Of a stretch of DNA of 64,000 nt, positions 54,235 to 61,919 are shown piece by piece. The translations under genes and the position numbers were made by a program. The stretch is from Bog-473 sp963791995 (GTDB lineage Bacteria > Actinomycetota > Acidimicrobiia > Acidimicrobiales > RAAP-2): positions 620,001 through 684,000 of the forward strand of contig CAWBUQ010000001.1 of the NCBI GenBank assembly GCA_963791995.1, read 5' to 3'. The number at the start of each line of letters is the position of its first letter. Within the stretch, counting starts at the first letter, position 1. The notes below the pieces were generated by a model. It did no database searches. It was not told the DNA's origin and worked only from the letters and a program-made list of their open reading frames with translations.

Positions 54235-55423
54235 TCACGTGGCCTGCCAGGCGAGGAGCGGGACCAGCATCTCTGCCGGGGTCAGCGAACCGTGGCGGGC
54301 ACGGAGGCGGAGCTCGCCCGTGTCGGCGGGGTCCAAGAAGGCGATGGGTTCGAACGGCACCAGGGCGACGTCGCCCAGACGAGCGGCCACCTCGGACGAC
54401 GGCGTCCCTCCCAGCCAGTTCTCGTCGATGATCTGCTCCTTGGTGCGCACCCAGGCGACGTCGCCGTGCAGTACCGCCGCCGTCTCGGCCAAATCGGTGA
54501 CTGCGCCAGCACGCGCGTGCAGCCAACGGAAGCGACCTTCGCCGCTCAGCAACACCACGTCGCGCATGATCTCGGGCCCGAGCACCTCGACCGACGCACC
54601 CACGTCGATCTGCCCGTGGTCGGCCGTCACCACGAGCACCGCGCCCGGCGGCAGGACGTCGAGCACGTCGGCTACGAGGCGGTCGGCCGAGCGCAACTCG
54701 TCGTCGTAGTACTGCCCGAGCCCTTCGGCGTGGGCGACCTTGTCGATGCCCTCGTAGTAGGCGTACACGAAAGGCTCGCCGCGTGCGGCCAGTTCGCGCA
54801 CCGCCGTCACGAGGCCCGCCGGTGTGTGCCAGCGATGCAGTTCGACCGGACCCAGGTGCGCCGCCGTGAAGCCCGTCGGCCCGTAGTCCTGTCGCGTCAC
54901 GACGGGCACCATCTCGCGCCGAACCCGGGAACGGCTCGCACGGTTGGAAGCGCGAGGCGGGGACGCGCATGCGGGCGTCCGCGCCGCGGACCGACCACTG
55001 CAGGACGTTCATGACGTCGCCGTCGAGCGCCACCCGGTACCCGACCACGCCATGCTCCGCCGGCGTGCGGCCGGTGACCAGCGAGGTCAGCGCGCAGGCG
55101 GTGGTGCTCGGGGCGACCGAGGTGATCGGTGAGCCCACGCCGCTGGCGAGAGTCGGCGCCAGGCCCCGGCGCTCGCGCAGTTGCACCGCGCCGAGGCCGT
55201 CGACGACGAGCAGGACGATCTGACTCGCGGCGGCGACCGGCGCCGGGAACCAGGACGGGAGGGTGTCACCCTCGCTCCTCAGCTGCCCGAGCAGCGAGGG
55301 GATGACCCTGTGCAGGCAGGGCCCATCCCAGTCGGGCAGGAGCGGGCTGGGCGCCGGCCCGGCCAGATCACCCCTGTTCGGGGGGTTCGTCACCGCCGTC
55401 GACGCCGGTCTGCCCTCATTCAC
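54235..55423 (-). CDS. type I phosphodiesterase/nucleotide pyrophosphatase family protein, one frameshift
   Basis: An alkaline-phosphatase-superfamily metalloenzyme. The first metal site is LLVVDGLGAVQLRER, the nucleophile Thr lies in SVAPSTTACALTSLVTGRTPAEHGVVGYR, and after an extra base near 54925 the sequence continues MVPVVTRQDYGPTG, YYEGIDKVAHAEG and VVTADHGQIDVG, the later metal His/Asp. It lacks a signal peptide. A TAGGGT eight bases before GTG 55423 indicates leaderless transcription. The substrate is unknown. Confidence 0.82.
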
Positions 55424-55431
55424 GGGGTGAC

Positions 55432-55437
55432 ACCCTA
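55432..55437 (-). promoter_or_regulatory. -10 element of the leaderless phosphodiesterase gene
   Basis: TAGGGT on the minus strand ends eight bases before GTG 55423. It stands 36 bases from the divergent -10 of the Rrf2 gene. Confidence 0.5.
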
Positions 55438-55473
55438 TGGCCCACACACCCACTCCACCGACGTGGAGGCCGG

Positions 55474-55479
55474 TAGCAT
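55474..55479 (+). promoter_or_regulatory. -10 element of the leaderless Rrf2 gene
   Basis: TAGCAT ends eight bases before GTG 55488, the start of the Rrf2 domain. Confidence 0.55.
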
Positions 55480-55487
55480 CGGGTGTC

Positions 55488-55922
55488 GTGAGGGTTTCCA
55501 CCCGGGGTGACTACGCCAGCAGGGCGTTGCTGTCGCTCGCCCTCCACGGCGCCGAGACCCCCACGTCGGTGCGGGACATCGCCGAGCGCACCGGGCTCCC
55601 CCAGCCCTATCTCGAGCAGATCTTGCTGGCCCTCAAGGGCGCCGGCCTGGTCCGCTCCAAGCGGGGCGTGGGCGGCGGGTACGTCCTGGCCCGGCCGCCC
55701 GAGGACATTTCCTTGGCCCAGATCGTGTCTGCGGTCGACGGCCCGATTGCGGCGGGCGATTTCGGCGAGCCCCACGCCAACGGCGCCTGTGACCACGAGG
55801 GACAATGCGTGCTCTTGGCGGTGTGGGCCGACGTCGGCGAGACCATCCGCCTGCATCTCCAGTCCTACAGCCTGGCCGACATGGTCAACCGGGCCCAGGG
55901 CACCCTCGTCACGCCCGTCTGA
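55488..55922 (+). CDS. Rrf2-family transcriptional regulator
   Basis: A 144-residue winged-helix regulator. The DNA-binding part is RVSTRGDYASRALLSLALHG, SVRDIAERTGLPQPYLEQILLALKGAGLVRSKRGVGGGYVLAR. The sensor region has only two cysteines, in NGACDHEGQCVLL, whereas IscR-type members have three, so a 2Fe-2S cluster with an unusual ligand set or a simple redox pair is possible. GTG 55488 removes 17 residues of unrelated upstream sequence. It is divergent from the phosphodiesterase gene, a possible target. Confidence 0.88.
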   Translation: MRVSTRGDYASRALLSLALHGAETPTSVRDIAERTGLPQPYLEQILLALKGAGLVRSKRGVGGGYVLARPPEDISLAQIVSAVDGPIAAGDFGEPHANGACDHEGQCVLLAVWADVGETIRLHLQSYSLADMVNRAQGTLVTPV

Positions 55923-55942
55923 TCCGGTCACGACACCCGCCA

Positions 55943-56518
55943 TCAGGCGGGCCTGTAGTTCCACAGATCCAACGTCGGCCAGCCGTGCTCCGAACCCAAG
56001 ATGCCGATGGAGCCGGGCCGCAAGAGGAAGAGTCGAGCCGCCACCGGCGGGAGCCCGAGCCAGCGTGCGGCCAGGACACGCAAGAGGTGCCCGTGGGCGA
56101 CGCACAGCGTGATCCCGTCGATCGCCTTGACCCGTTCGATCACCCGGTCGGCGCGCCGTCCCACGTCCGAGGCACGCTCGCCACCGGGCACTCCCTGGTC
56201 CCAGAGCGTCCACCCGGGCCGGCGCTCCCGGATTTCGGGGGTGGTGAGGCCCTCGTAGTCGCCGTAGTCCCACTCCATGAGGTCGGGCTCGCCCTCGCAC
56301 TCGAATCCGGCCAGCTCGCATGTCTCCGACGCCCGGCGCAGCGGGCTGGTCAGCACCTGGGCGAACGGGGCGAGCTTCCAGTGGCGCAGCAGGTCGCCCG
56401 CCCTTTTCGCCTGCTCCTGGCCCGCCACGAGCAGGGGAATATCCGTGCGGCCGGTGTGTTGACCAGAGAGGGCCCATTCCGTTGCGCCGTGTCTCAGCAG
56501 GACGATCCGGGCGGCCAT
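55943..56518 (-). CDS. histidine phosphatase family protein
   Basis: A 191-residue branch-1 histidine phosphatase (phosphoglycerate-mutase-like). The phospho-accepting motif is IVLLRHGATEWALSGQHTGRTDIPL, the second Arg lies in TSPLRRASETC, the catalytic acid in EWDYGDYEGLT, and the second His in LCVAHGHLLRVLAARWL. ATG 56518 is chosen since the conserved strand starts two residues later. It converges with the Rrf2 gene, 20 bases apart. The substrate is unknown. Confidence 0.9.
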   Translation of the reverse strand: MAARIVLLRHGATEWALSGQHTGRTDIPLLVAGQEQAKRAGDLLRHWKLAPFAQVLTSPLRRASETCELAGFECEGEPDLMEWDYGDYEGLTTPEIRERRPGWTLWDQGVPGGERASDVGRRADRVIERVKAIDGITLCVAHGHLLRVLAARWLGLPPVAARLFLLRPGSIGILGSEHGWPTLDLWNYRPA

Positions 56519-56617
56519 GTGCCGTAGACCACCACGGGGTGGTCCTTCGCGGAATTCGGCCCGAACAGCCCCATGGAATGATCCGGGCCTCGGACATGTT
56601 GTACACGGCAGGTTCAT

Positions 56618-56633
56618 CCCGGATGCGTCCGGG
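56618..56633. repeat. inverted repeat upstream of the group-2 sigma gene
   Basis: CCCGGA-TGCG-TCCGGG is a perfect six-base inverted repeat with a four-base loop, 41 bases before the sigma factor ATG. It could be a leader hairpin or an operator; a TACGTA/TACGAC run follows directly. No function can be assigned from sequence alone. Confidence 0.45.
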
Positions 56634-56674
56634 TACGTACGACTGAGAGCGAGCACAGAACGTCTGGAGCGACA

Positions 56675-57511
56675 ATGAAGAGCGCGGTGAGCACATCGGA
56701 CACATTGGGTCTGATGCTGCGTGACCTCGACCAGTTTCCGATGCCCGACCACGAGCAGCAGGTCGAATTGGCGAAGCGCGTGGCCGCCGGCGACGAGGCT
56801 GCTCGCAAGCAGATGGTCGCCGCCAACCTCCGGCTGGTGGTGCACTGGGCCCGCCGCTACCAGGACCGCGGCGTCGACATGGCCGACCTGGTCCAGGAGG
56901 GCACCTTCGGACTGATGCGGGCCGTGGACAAGTTCGACTGGGAGCGCGGCTTCCGGTTCTCCACCTACGCGACGTGGTGGATCCGCCAGGCGCTTCAGCG
57001 TGCGGTCCAGCAGCACGGCCGGACCATCCGCATCCCCCTCGAGGTGGGCGAGCAGATCCAGCGTCTCGAGCTGACCAAGTCCGAGCTGGCGAGCACCCTC
57101 GGGCGCGCGCCGACGGAGGAGGAGCTCAACGAGGCGACAGGCCTGAGCGCAGATGAGCGCGAGTCGCTCGAGGACGTGGCGCGGGTGACCGCCTCGCTCG
57201 ACCAGCCTGCGGCGCTCGAGTCCGCCACGACGCTCGGCGAGCTGGTGGCTCCCGACGAGTCGGACTTCGTCGCCGACGTCGAGCAGACCATGGTCTACGA
57301 CCGGGTGCGCGATGCGGTGGAGCGACTGCCTGGGCTCCAGCGTGACGTCCTGCGCCTGCGCTTCGGTTTCGACGGCGATTCGCCGGCCTCCCTGCAGTCC
57401 ACAGCCGAGCGGCTGGGCGTCGGGGTCCGCCGCGTGCGCCGGGCCGAGGAAGAGGCCCTGGCCGCCCTCTCCTACGACTCCGATGTGCTCGGCGTCCACG
57501 AGGCCGCCTGA
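56675..57511 (+). CDS. group-2 sigma-70 factor (primary-like)
   Basis: A 278-residue sigma-70 protein without region 1.1. Region 1.2 starts LMLRDLDQFPMPDHEQQVELAKRVAAGD; region 2 has LVQEGTFGLMRAVDKFDWERGFRFSTYATWWIRQAL, nearly identical to primary sigmas and predicting TANNNT-type -10 recognition; region 3 includes GRTIRIPLEVGEQI; region 4 ends LQRDVLRLRFGF and AERLGVGVRRVRRAEEEAL, rather diverged in the helix-turn-helix. A GGAG lies eight bases before ATG. Its stress or condition is unknown. Confidence 0.9.
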   Translation: MKSAVSTSDTLGLMLRDLDQFPMPDHEQQVELAKRVAAGDEAARKQMVAANLRLVVHWARRYQDRGVDMADLVQEGTFGLMRAVDKFDWERGFRFSTYATWWIRQALQRAVQQHGRTIRIPLEVGEQIQRLELTKSELASTLGRAPTEEELNEATGLSADERESLEDVARVTASLDQPAALESATTLGELVAPDESDFVADVEQTMVYDRVRDAVERLPGLQRDVLRLRFGFDGDSPASLQSTAERLGVGVRRVRRAEEEALAALSYDSDVLGVHEAA

Positions 57512-57569
57512 GCGAGACCGCGCTCGCAAGGACGCCATCGATCTCCCGACCCACCCCGACTCCAGCTCA

Positions 57570-57603
57570 GCCTCCGAGACCCCATTCCCCCCTTCTCGGA
57601 GGC
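57570..57603. terminator. bidirectional terminator hairpin
   Basis: GCCTCCGAGA and TCTCGGAGGC form a perfect ten-base stem around a 14-base loop, in the gap where the sigma factor gene and rluD converge. It has no U tract on either side, as often seen for actinobacterial terminators. Confidence 0.65.
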
Positions 57604-57639
57604 GAGCGGGGCGGGGTTGAAGACCGTGGAGTAAACGGG

Positions 57640-58629
57640 TCAGTCCAAGTAGTTGCGAAGATCCTCGGGGAGCGATGAGCTGAAGGCCATAGGCTCGCCG
57701 GTCCCAGGATGTGTGAACGCCAGTTCCGCCGCGTGCAGGAAGAAGCGCGCGGGCCCCAGGCGGGCGTCGGGACGGCCGTAGCGGGCGTCGCCGATGACCG
57801 GATGCCCTATGGCCGCCATGTGCACCCGGATCTGGTGGGTCCGCCCGCTGTCAAGAGCAAGCTCGAGCAGTGTGGTCGGCGCGGTCGACGGATCGTCGCC
57901 CACCCCCCCGGAGCCCCGGGCACCCCCGCCGCGTCGTCCGAGCACGGTGTAGGTCGTGCGTGCAGGCTTACCCCCGGCGGTCACCGCCATCTTCGTCGGG
58001 GTGCGCGCCGAACGTCCGATGGGCGCGTCGACAGCTCCCCGGTCGTCGACCACATGGCCGGCCACCAGCGCCAAGTAGCGCCGCCCCATGGTCCGCGCGG
58101 CGAGCTGTGCCACCAGCGAGTGGTAGGCGTCGGCGGTGCGCGCCACCGCCAGGAGTCCCGAGGTGCCCTTGTCGAGCCTGTGCACGATCCCGGGGCGGTC
58201 CGGGGCGCACACCCCGGCGGCGACCAGGTCGGCCAGTTCCGGGAAGCGCGCCAGCAATCCACCCACCAGGGTCCCCGCGCCGTGCCCGGCGCCGGGGTGC
58301 ACCACCAGGCCGGCCGGCTTGTCGACCACGGCGACCAACTCGTCCGCGTGCACGACCTCGAAGCGCACGCCTGGCTCGGCCGCCACCGCCTCGTCTCGCG
58401 TCCCGTGGGCGTGCACCGTCAAGGTGGTGCCCTCGCGCAGGGTCGTCCGGCCCACCGTGACCACCTCGCCGTCGACGAGGACCCGCCCTGCCGCAATGAG
58501 GGCGGCCGCCTCCGACCGCGAGACGTTGGCCACCATGGCGACACCTCGGTCGGCCCGGAGCCCGGCGAGCAATGCCGGCACCTCCGTCGAGATCGCGTCG
58601 CCCCCCGGCCCTGGCTCCACGGTGCTCAC
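57640..58629 (-). CDS. rluD: 23S rRNA pseudouridine synthase, RluD type
   Basis: A 329-residue pseudouridine synthase. The N-terminal S4-like RNA-binding domain covers residues 30-90 (SRSEAAALIAAGRVLVDGE). The catalytic Asp lies in GIVHRLDKGTSGLLAVART, and the late blocks are GRTHQIRVHMAAIGHPVIGD and FFLHAAELAFTHPGTG. The GTG at 58629 overlaps the lspA stop by four bases. The lspA-rluD pair is a very common neighbour set. Confidence 0.94.
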   Translation of the reverse strand: MSTVEPGPGGDAISTEVPALLAGLRADRGVAMVANVSRSEAAALIAAGRVLVDGEVVTVGRTTLREGTTLTVHAHGTRDEAVAAEPGVRFEVVHADELVAVVDKPAGLVVHPGAGHGAGTLVGGLLARFPELADLVAAGVCAPDRPGIVHRLDKGTSGLLAVARTADAYHSLVAQLAARTMGRRYLALVAGHVVDDRGAVDAPIGRSARTPTKMAVTAGGKPARTTYTVLGRRGGGARGSGGVGDDPSTAPTTLLELALDSGRTHQIRVHMAAIGHPVIGDARYGRPDARLGPARFFLHAAELAFTHPGTGEPMAFSSSLPEDLRNYLD

Positions 58630-59096
58630 CGCGCACCCTCGGCCCGCAGCGCCGAACGGTCGCCGAAGAGCAACGCCACCACCACGACGACCACACCCAC
58701 CGTCACACAGGCGTCGGCCACGTTGAAGGTCGGCCAGTGCTCCAGCGTGATGAAGTCGGGCACCCGACCGCCGTGGCCCCCGAAGATGCGCTGACTCAAG
58801 TTGCCCACGGCCCCGCCGAGCACAAGCCCGGCGCCGAGGGCCATGGGCACCGTGCGGACGTGGGCCACGATCACCGCCAGCACGACGACGCCGAGGCACA
58901 GCAACACGGTCACCGCGGCAGCGCGACCGCTGAAGAGGCTGAATGCAAAGCCGGAGTTGAAGGTCAGCGCCAGACCGAAAGGTCCCCAGACATGGCGCAC
59001 GTCGTGCAAGTGGTCGACGGCAAGGGTGGTCGTCACCCAGTCGACGACCACGACGACGGCGGCTATGGCAAACGCCAGAACCCGCGGCCGGATCAG
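58626..59096 (-). CDS. lspA: signal peptidase II, catalytic Asp replaced, probable CTG start
   Basis: LspA cleaves prolipoprotein signal peptides in the membrane. Four hydrophobic segments are visible, with LTFNSGFAFSLFSG and GGAVGNLSQRIFGG, then VPDFITLEHWPTFNVADACVTVG. The second catalytic Asp (FNVAD) is present, but the family NLxDR motif reads NLSQR, so the first Asp is Gln. ATG 59186 would add about 30 unusual residues over traR. CTG 59096, overlapping the traR stop as CTGA, gives a normal 156 residues. Confidence 0.85.
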   Translation of the reverse strand: MIRPRVLAFAIAAVVVVVDWVTTTLAVDHLHDVRHVWGPFGLALTFNSGFAFSLFSGRAAAVTVLLCLGVVVLAVIVAHVRTVPMALGAGLVLGGAVGNLSQRIFGGHGGRVPDFITLEHWPTFNVADACVTVGVVVVVVALLFGDRSALRAEGAR

Positions 59097-59969
59097 CGCC
59101 GCGACAAGCCCCCGCTCTTGCAGGCCACGCAGAGGCGGGCGTACGGCAACGCACGCAGGCGCGGCTTGGGGATCGGCTGGAAACAACGCTCGCAGTAGCC
59201 ATAGGACTTGTCGTCGATGCGCTTGAGCGCGTCGTCGATCTCCTCCACGGCGAGCGAGGCCTGTCCCGACAGCGCCAGATTCCGTTCGCGGTCGACCGTC
59301 ACGGTGCCGCCCTCGCCCGACTCCTCGTCGAACTGAACGTCACCGGGCTCGCGCTCGAGTGCCAGCGAGTCCGCCTCGGCGCGCAGCGACGTGGCCTGCT
59401 CCTGGTAGATGGCGCGGTCGGCCTTGAGGAGGTCGCGGACCTCTTCGAGGAACTTCGCATCCTTGGCGTAGGGCCCGGTCTTGGGGCGCACCGGCATGGG
59501 CTTGGGCTTCGGTGCGAAGGTGGTGCGTGCGGTGACGCCGTTGGTGCTGACCCGGGTGGCGGGCGCCTTCTTGGCCGGCTTCTCGGCCACCTTCTTGGCC
59601 GGGGCAACCGACTTCTTGGGCGGTGCCGCCTTCTTGGCGACCGCCGGCGCCGTCTTCTTGGGCGCCGGGGCAGCCTTCTTCGCCGCCGGCGCCGTCTTCT
59701 TCGCCGGCGCGGCCTTCTTGGCCGTCGCCGGCTTCTTGGTCGATGCGGTGGCCTTCTTGGGAGCCGTGGCTGCCTTTTTCACAACGGGCACTGCCTTCTT
59801 CTTGGGGAGCGCGGAACGCTTCGTGGCCGTAGCAACAACCTTGGCCGAGGCCTTTTTGTTCCCGGCCTTCTTGGTCGGCTTCGCACCGGCTCGGGAGGTC
59901 CCCGCGGACGCCGGCCGAACGCGAGGCAGACGCCCGCCTGACCTGGGCGGCTTTGCTCGCTGGGGTCAT
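59093..59969 (-). CDS. TraR/DksA zinc-finger protein with Lys/Ala-rich tail, one frameshift
   Basis: The C-terminal 120 residues are a DksA/TraR-family domain: a helical part FLEEVRDLLKADRAIYQEQATSL, then the zinc finger CERCFQPIPKPRLRALPYARLCVAC (two CxxC). The N-terminal half, about 150 residues, is histone-H1-like, built of AKK/APAKK repeats. GTG 59791 begins one open frame, but the Lys/Ala-rich sequence goes on upstream in that frame, and ATG 59969 with AAGGAGG seven bases before it is the likely start, with one extra base between about 59885 and 59950. Confidence 0.82.
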
Positions 59970-60092
59970 CGATCCCTCCTTCGGACCACGCCAGGGTGGC
60001 CGGCCTCCCCCGACGAGACCTCGTCCTGGGAGCGGGTGACGATACCGGACGGCCAGGGCAGGGGCAACACGCCACCCGCCCGATGCGTCGGA

Positions 60093-60872
60093 TCAGACGG
60101 TGCCGGGCGCCCCCGACACGCTTTGGAGGTTCAGCGTCGGCGCACCGTCGTCGGCCTGGGCCGGCCCGCCCGCAGGCGCGCCGCCGGTACCGGGCTGGTC
60201 GCCGGCTGCCCTCGGTGCGGCGGACGGCTTCGGCTTGATGCCCATGAGCGAGTTGGCGGGCTGGACGTTCTCGTCCACCCACTTGAGGATCTCGGAGAGT
60301 GCACCGTGCAGGCGGTTGCGCTCGGACTCGAGGTGGCGGGCCATGCTCTCGACGTCGGTCGCCAGGTCGGTCCGCGTGGCCTCCAGCCGGCTGACCTCTT
60401 CGCGCAAAGCCTGGTGTGTCTCCGCCTGGAGCTGTGAAGCAGTCGCCTCCGCGGCGGCGATGGCCGCCCGAGCGGTCTCCTCGGCCTGGGCGATGACGTT
60501 GGCGGCCTCGGCCTCGCTCTCGCGCTTGGTCTGGTCCACGAATTTCTGGGCCAACAAGAGCGTGCGCTGCAGGGTCTCGTCGGACAACGCGGCTGCCTCA
60601 GCCGACGCGGCAGCCGCAGCGGTCGCCTCCTCTCCGCCTTCGGCGGCCACCGGCGCGGCGCGCTTGTCGCGCTCGAGCTGTGCGATGCGCTCGCTGGCCT
60701 GGCGTAGCCGCTCGTTCAGCTGGCGGACGTGCTCTTGGAGCGATTCGGCCTCTTGGGCCGCCTTGTCCAGGTACTCATCGACCTCATCGACGTTGTATCC
60801 CTTGAGACCGAGGCGGAACTCCACTGTGCGGAGCGTGTCGAGGATTGATGCAGGTGCCTGGGCATTGTCCAT
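60093..60872 (-). CDS. divIVA: DivIVA-domain protein (Wag31-like)
   Basis: A 259-residue coiled-coil protein that marks cell poles and directs growth in actinobacteria. The N-terminal DivIVA domain reads LDTLRTVEFRLGLKGYNVDEVDEYLDKAA; a coiled coil (residues 35-75), an Ala-rich linker and a second long coiled coil (100-215) follow, then a Pro/Gly-rich tail. ATG 60872 is preferred: a TAGACT lies eight bases upstream, implying leaderless transcription. The sepF-yggT-divIVA order is typical. Confidence 0.92.
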   Translation of the reverse strand: MDNAQAPASILDTLRTVEFRLGLKGYNVDEVDEYLDKAAQEAESLQEHVRQLNERLRQASERIAQLERDKRAAPVAAEGGEEATAAAAASAEAAALSDETLQRTLLLAQKFVDQTKRESEAEAANVIAQAEETARAAIAAAEATASQLQAETHQALREEVSRLEATRTDLATDVESMARHLESERNRLHGALSEILKWVDENVQPANSLMGIKPKPSAAPRAAGDQPGTGGAPAGGPAQADDGAPTLNLQSVSGAPGTV

Positions 60873-60880
60873 GGGGGTCG

Positions 60881-60886
60881 AGTCTA
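60881..60886 (-). promoter_or_regulatory. -10 element of leaderless divIVA
   Basis: TAGACT on the minus strand ends eight bases before the divIVA ATG at 60872. Confidence 0.5.
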
Positions 60887-60929
60887 CCCACCCCAACCAG
60901 GCATTCCAGTAATGGTGCGAGTGCTGGCG

Positions 60930-61187
60930 TTACGTCGTGAGCACTGGGATGAGCACGAATTGCGCAACCAGGATGACCACGAGAAAGGACCAGTCCAGAC
61001 CACCCATGGGCTTGATGATGCGTCGCACCGGGCGCAAGACGGGCTCGGTCGCCTGGAAGAGGAAGTACTGGATCCTGGCCAAGGTGGTGCCTGGCTGGAT
61101 GCGGAACCAGCTGAGGATCGCGTAGGGGAACATGATCAGCCAGATATAGGCCTCGATCAACCACGCCAGCAGTCGGAAGATGCTCAC
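60930..61187 (-). CDS. YggT-family membrane protein
   Basis: An 85-residue protein with two hydrophobic segments (AWLIEAYIWLIMFPYAILSWF and FLVVILVAQFVLIPVL) around the conserved ATEPVLRPVRRIIKP. YggT proteins occur between sepF and divIVA in many Gram-positive bacteria and are linked to division or osmotic adaptation by context only. GTG 61187 is 22 bases after sepF. Confidence 0.9.
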   Translation of the reverse strand: MSIFRLLAWLIEAYIWLIMFPYAILSWFRIQPGTTLARIQYFLFQATEPVLRPVRRIIKPMGGLDWSFLVVILVAQFVLIPVLTT

Positions 61188-61208
61188 CAGCTTGCGAGGG
61201 TACTGCCT

Positions 61209-61805
61209 CTAGTCCCGGTTGAAGCCGCGCTCCACCAGTCGCTGTCGCTCCTCGTCCGACACCTTGACGTTGGTCGGCGCGAGAAGGAACACCTGGTCGG
61301 CCACTTTCTCCATCTCCCCGCTGAGGGCATAGGTGACACCGCTGCAGAAGTCGATCATCCGCCGCTGCAGGTCCCGCTCGGCCATCTGGAGGTTCACGAT
61401 GACGGGACGGTTGTCCTTGAGCCGGTCGGCAATCTCCTTGGCGTCGCCAAAGCGCGACGGTGCCACGACATGCACTCGTGCCGAGGCCGGTGCCGGCGCC
61501 GGCCCGGTGGGGTTGAGCGTCGAGTCGACCGGCATGGCGCGCACCGGGGTGGGGCGCGGGGTGATGTTGCTCGGGGCCGGTCGGGGCTGGCTCGGCACCG
61601 CCGATTCGCGAGGAATCGTGCGGACCCTGGTCATGCCGCCGCTGAACTCCTCGCCGCCCTGCTCGTACTCCTGTGAACGAGGCTCCACCCGCGTCGCGGC
61701 GGAGAACCCGCGCGGCGCGCGGTCGTCGAGGTCGTCGTACTCGTCGTACTCGTCATCGAGCAGGCCGAGATACACCATGGTCTTCTTCATGAACGAGGGT
61801 GACAT
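61209..61805 (-). CDS. sepF: cell division protein SepF
   Basis: SepF anchors FtsZ to the membrane and bundles it. The N-terminal amphipathic helix MSPSFMKKTMVYLGLLDDEYDEYDD is followed by a disordered Pro/Arg-rich linker (about residues 30-105) and the SepF core VVAPSRFGDAKEIADRLKDNRPVIVNLQ, RRMIDFCSGVTYALSGEMEKV and VFLLAPTNVKV. ATG 61805 is set by GGAGAAGG just upstream. FtsZ is encoded close by and is its partner in actinobacteria lacking FtsA. Confidence 0.96.
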   Translation of the reverse strand: MSPSFMKKTMVYLGLLDDEYDEYDDLDDRAPRGFSAATRVEPRSQEYEQGGEEFSGGMTRVRTIPRESAVPSQPRPAPSNITPRPTPVRAMPVDSTLNPTGPAPAPASARVHVVAPSRFGDAKEIADRLKDNRPVIVNLQMAERDLQRRMIDFCSGVTYALSGEMEKVADQVFLLAPTNVKVSDEERQRLVERGFNRD

Positions 61806-61825
61806 GCCTTCTCCTGTCGTTCGAC

Positions 61826-61831
61826 AGCGTA
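61826..61831 (-). promoter_or_regulatory. -10 element of the sepF promoter
   Basis: TACGCT on the minus strand lies 20 bases before the sepF ATG, leaving room for the short leader and its Shine-Dalgarno sequence. It gives sepF-yggT expression independent of ftsZ. Confidence 0.4.
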
Positions 61832-61919
61832 GTGCCTGCTCGGCAGCCCGCGAGGGTCCCTCGGGGCTCCTGACGGCGCTTTTGGCGCAAGCAACCAGCG
61901 CAGCGCCCTGGCCTCCGCC

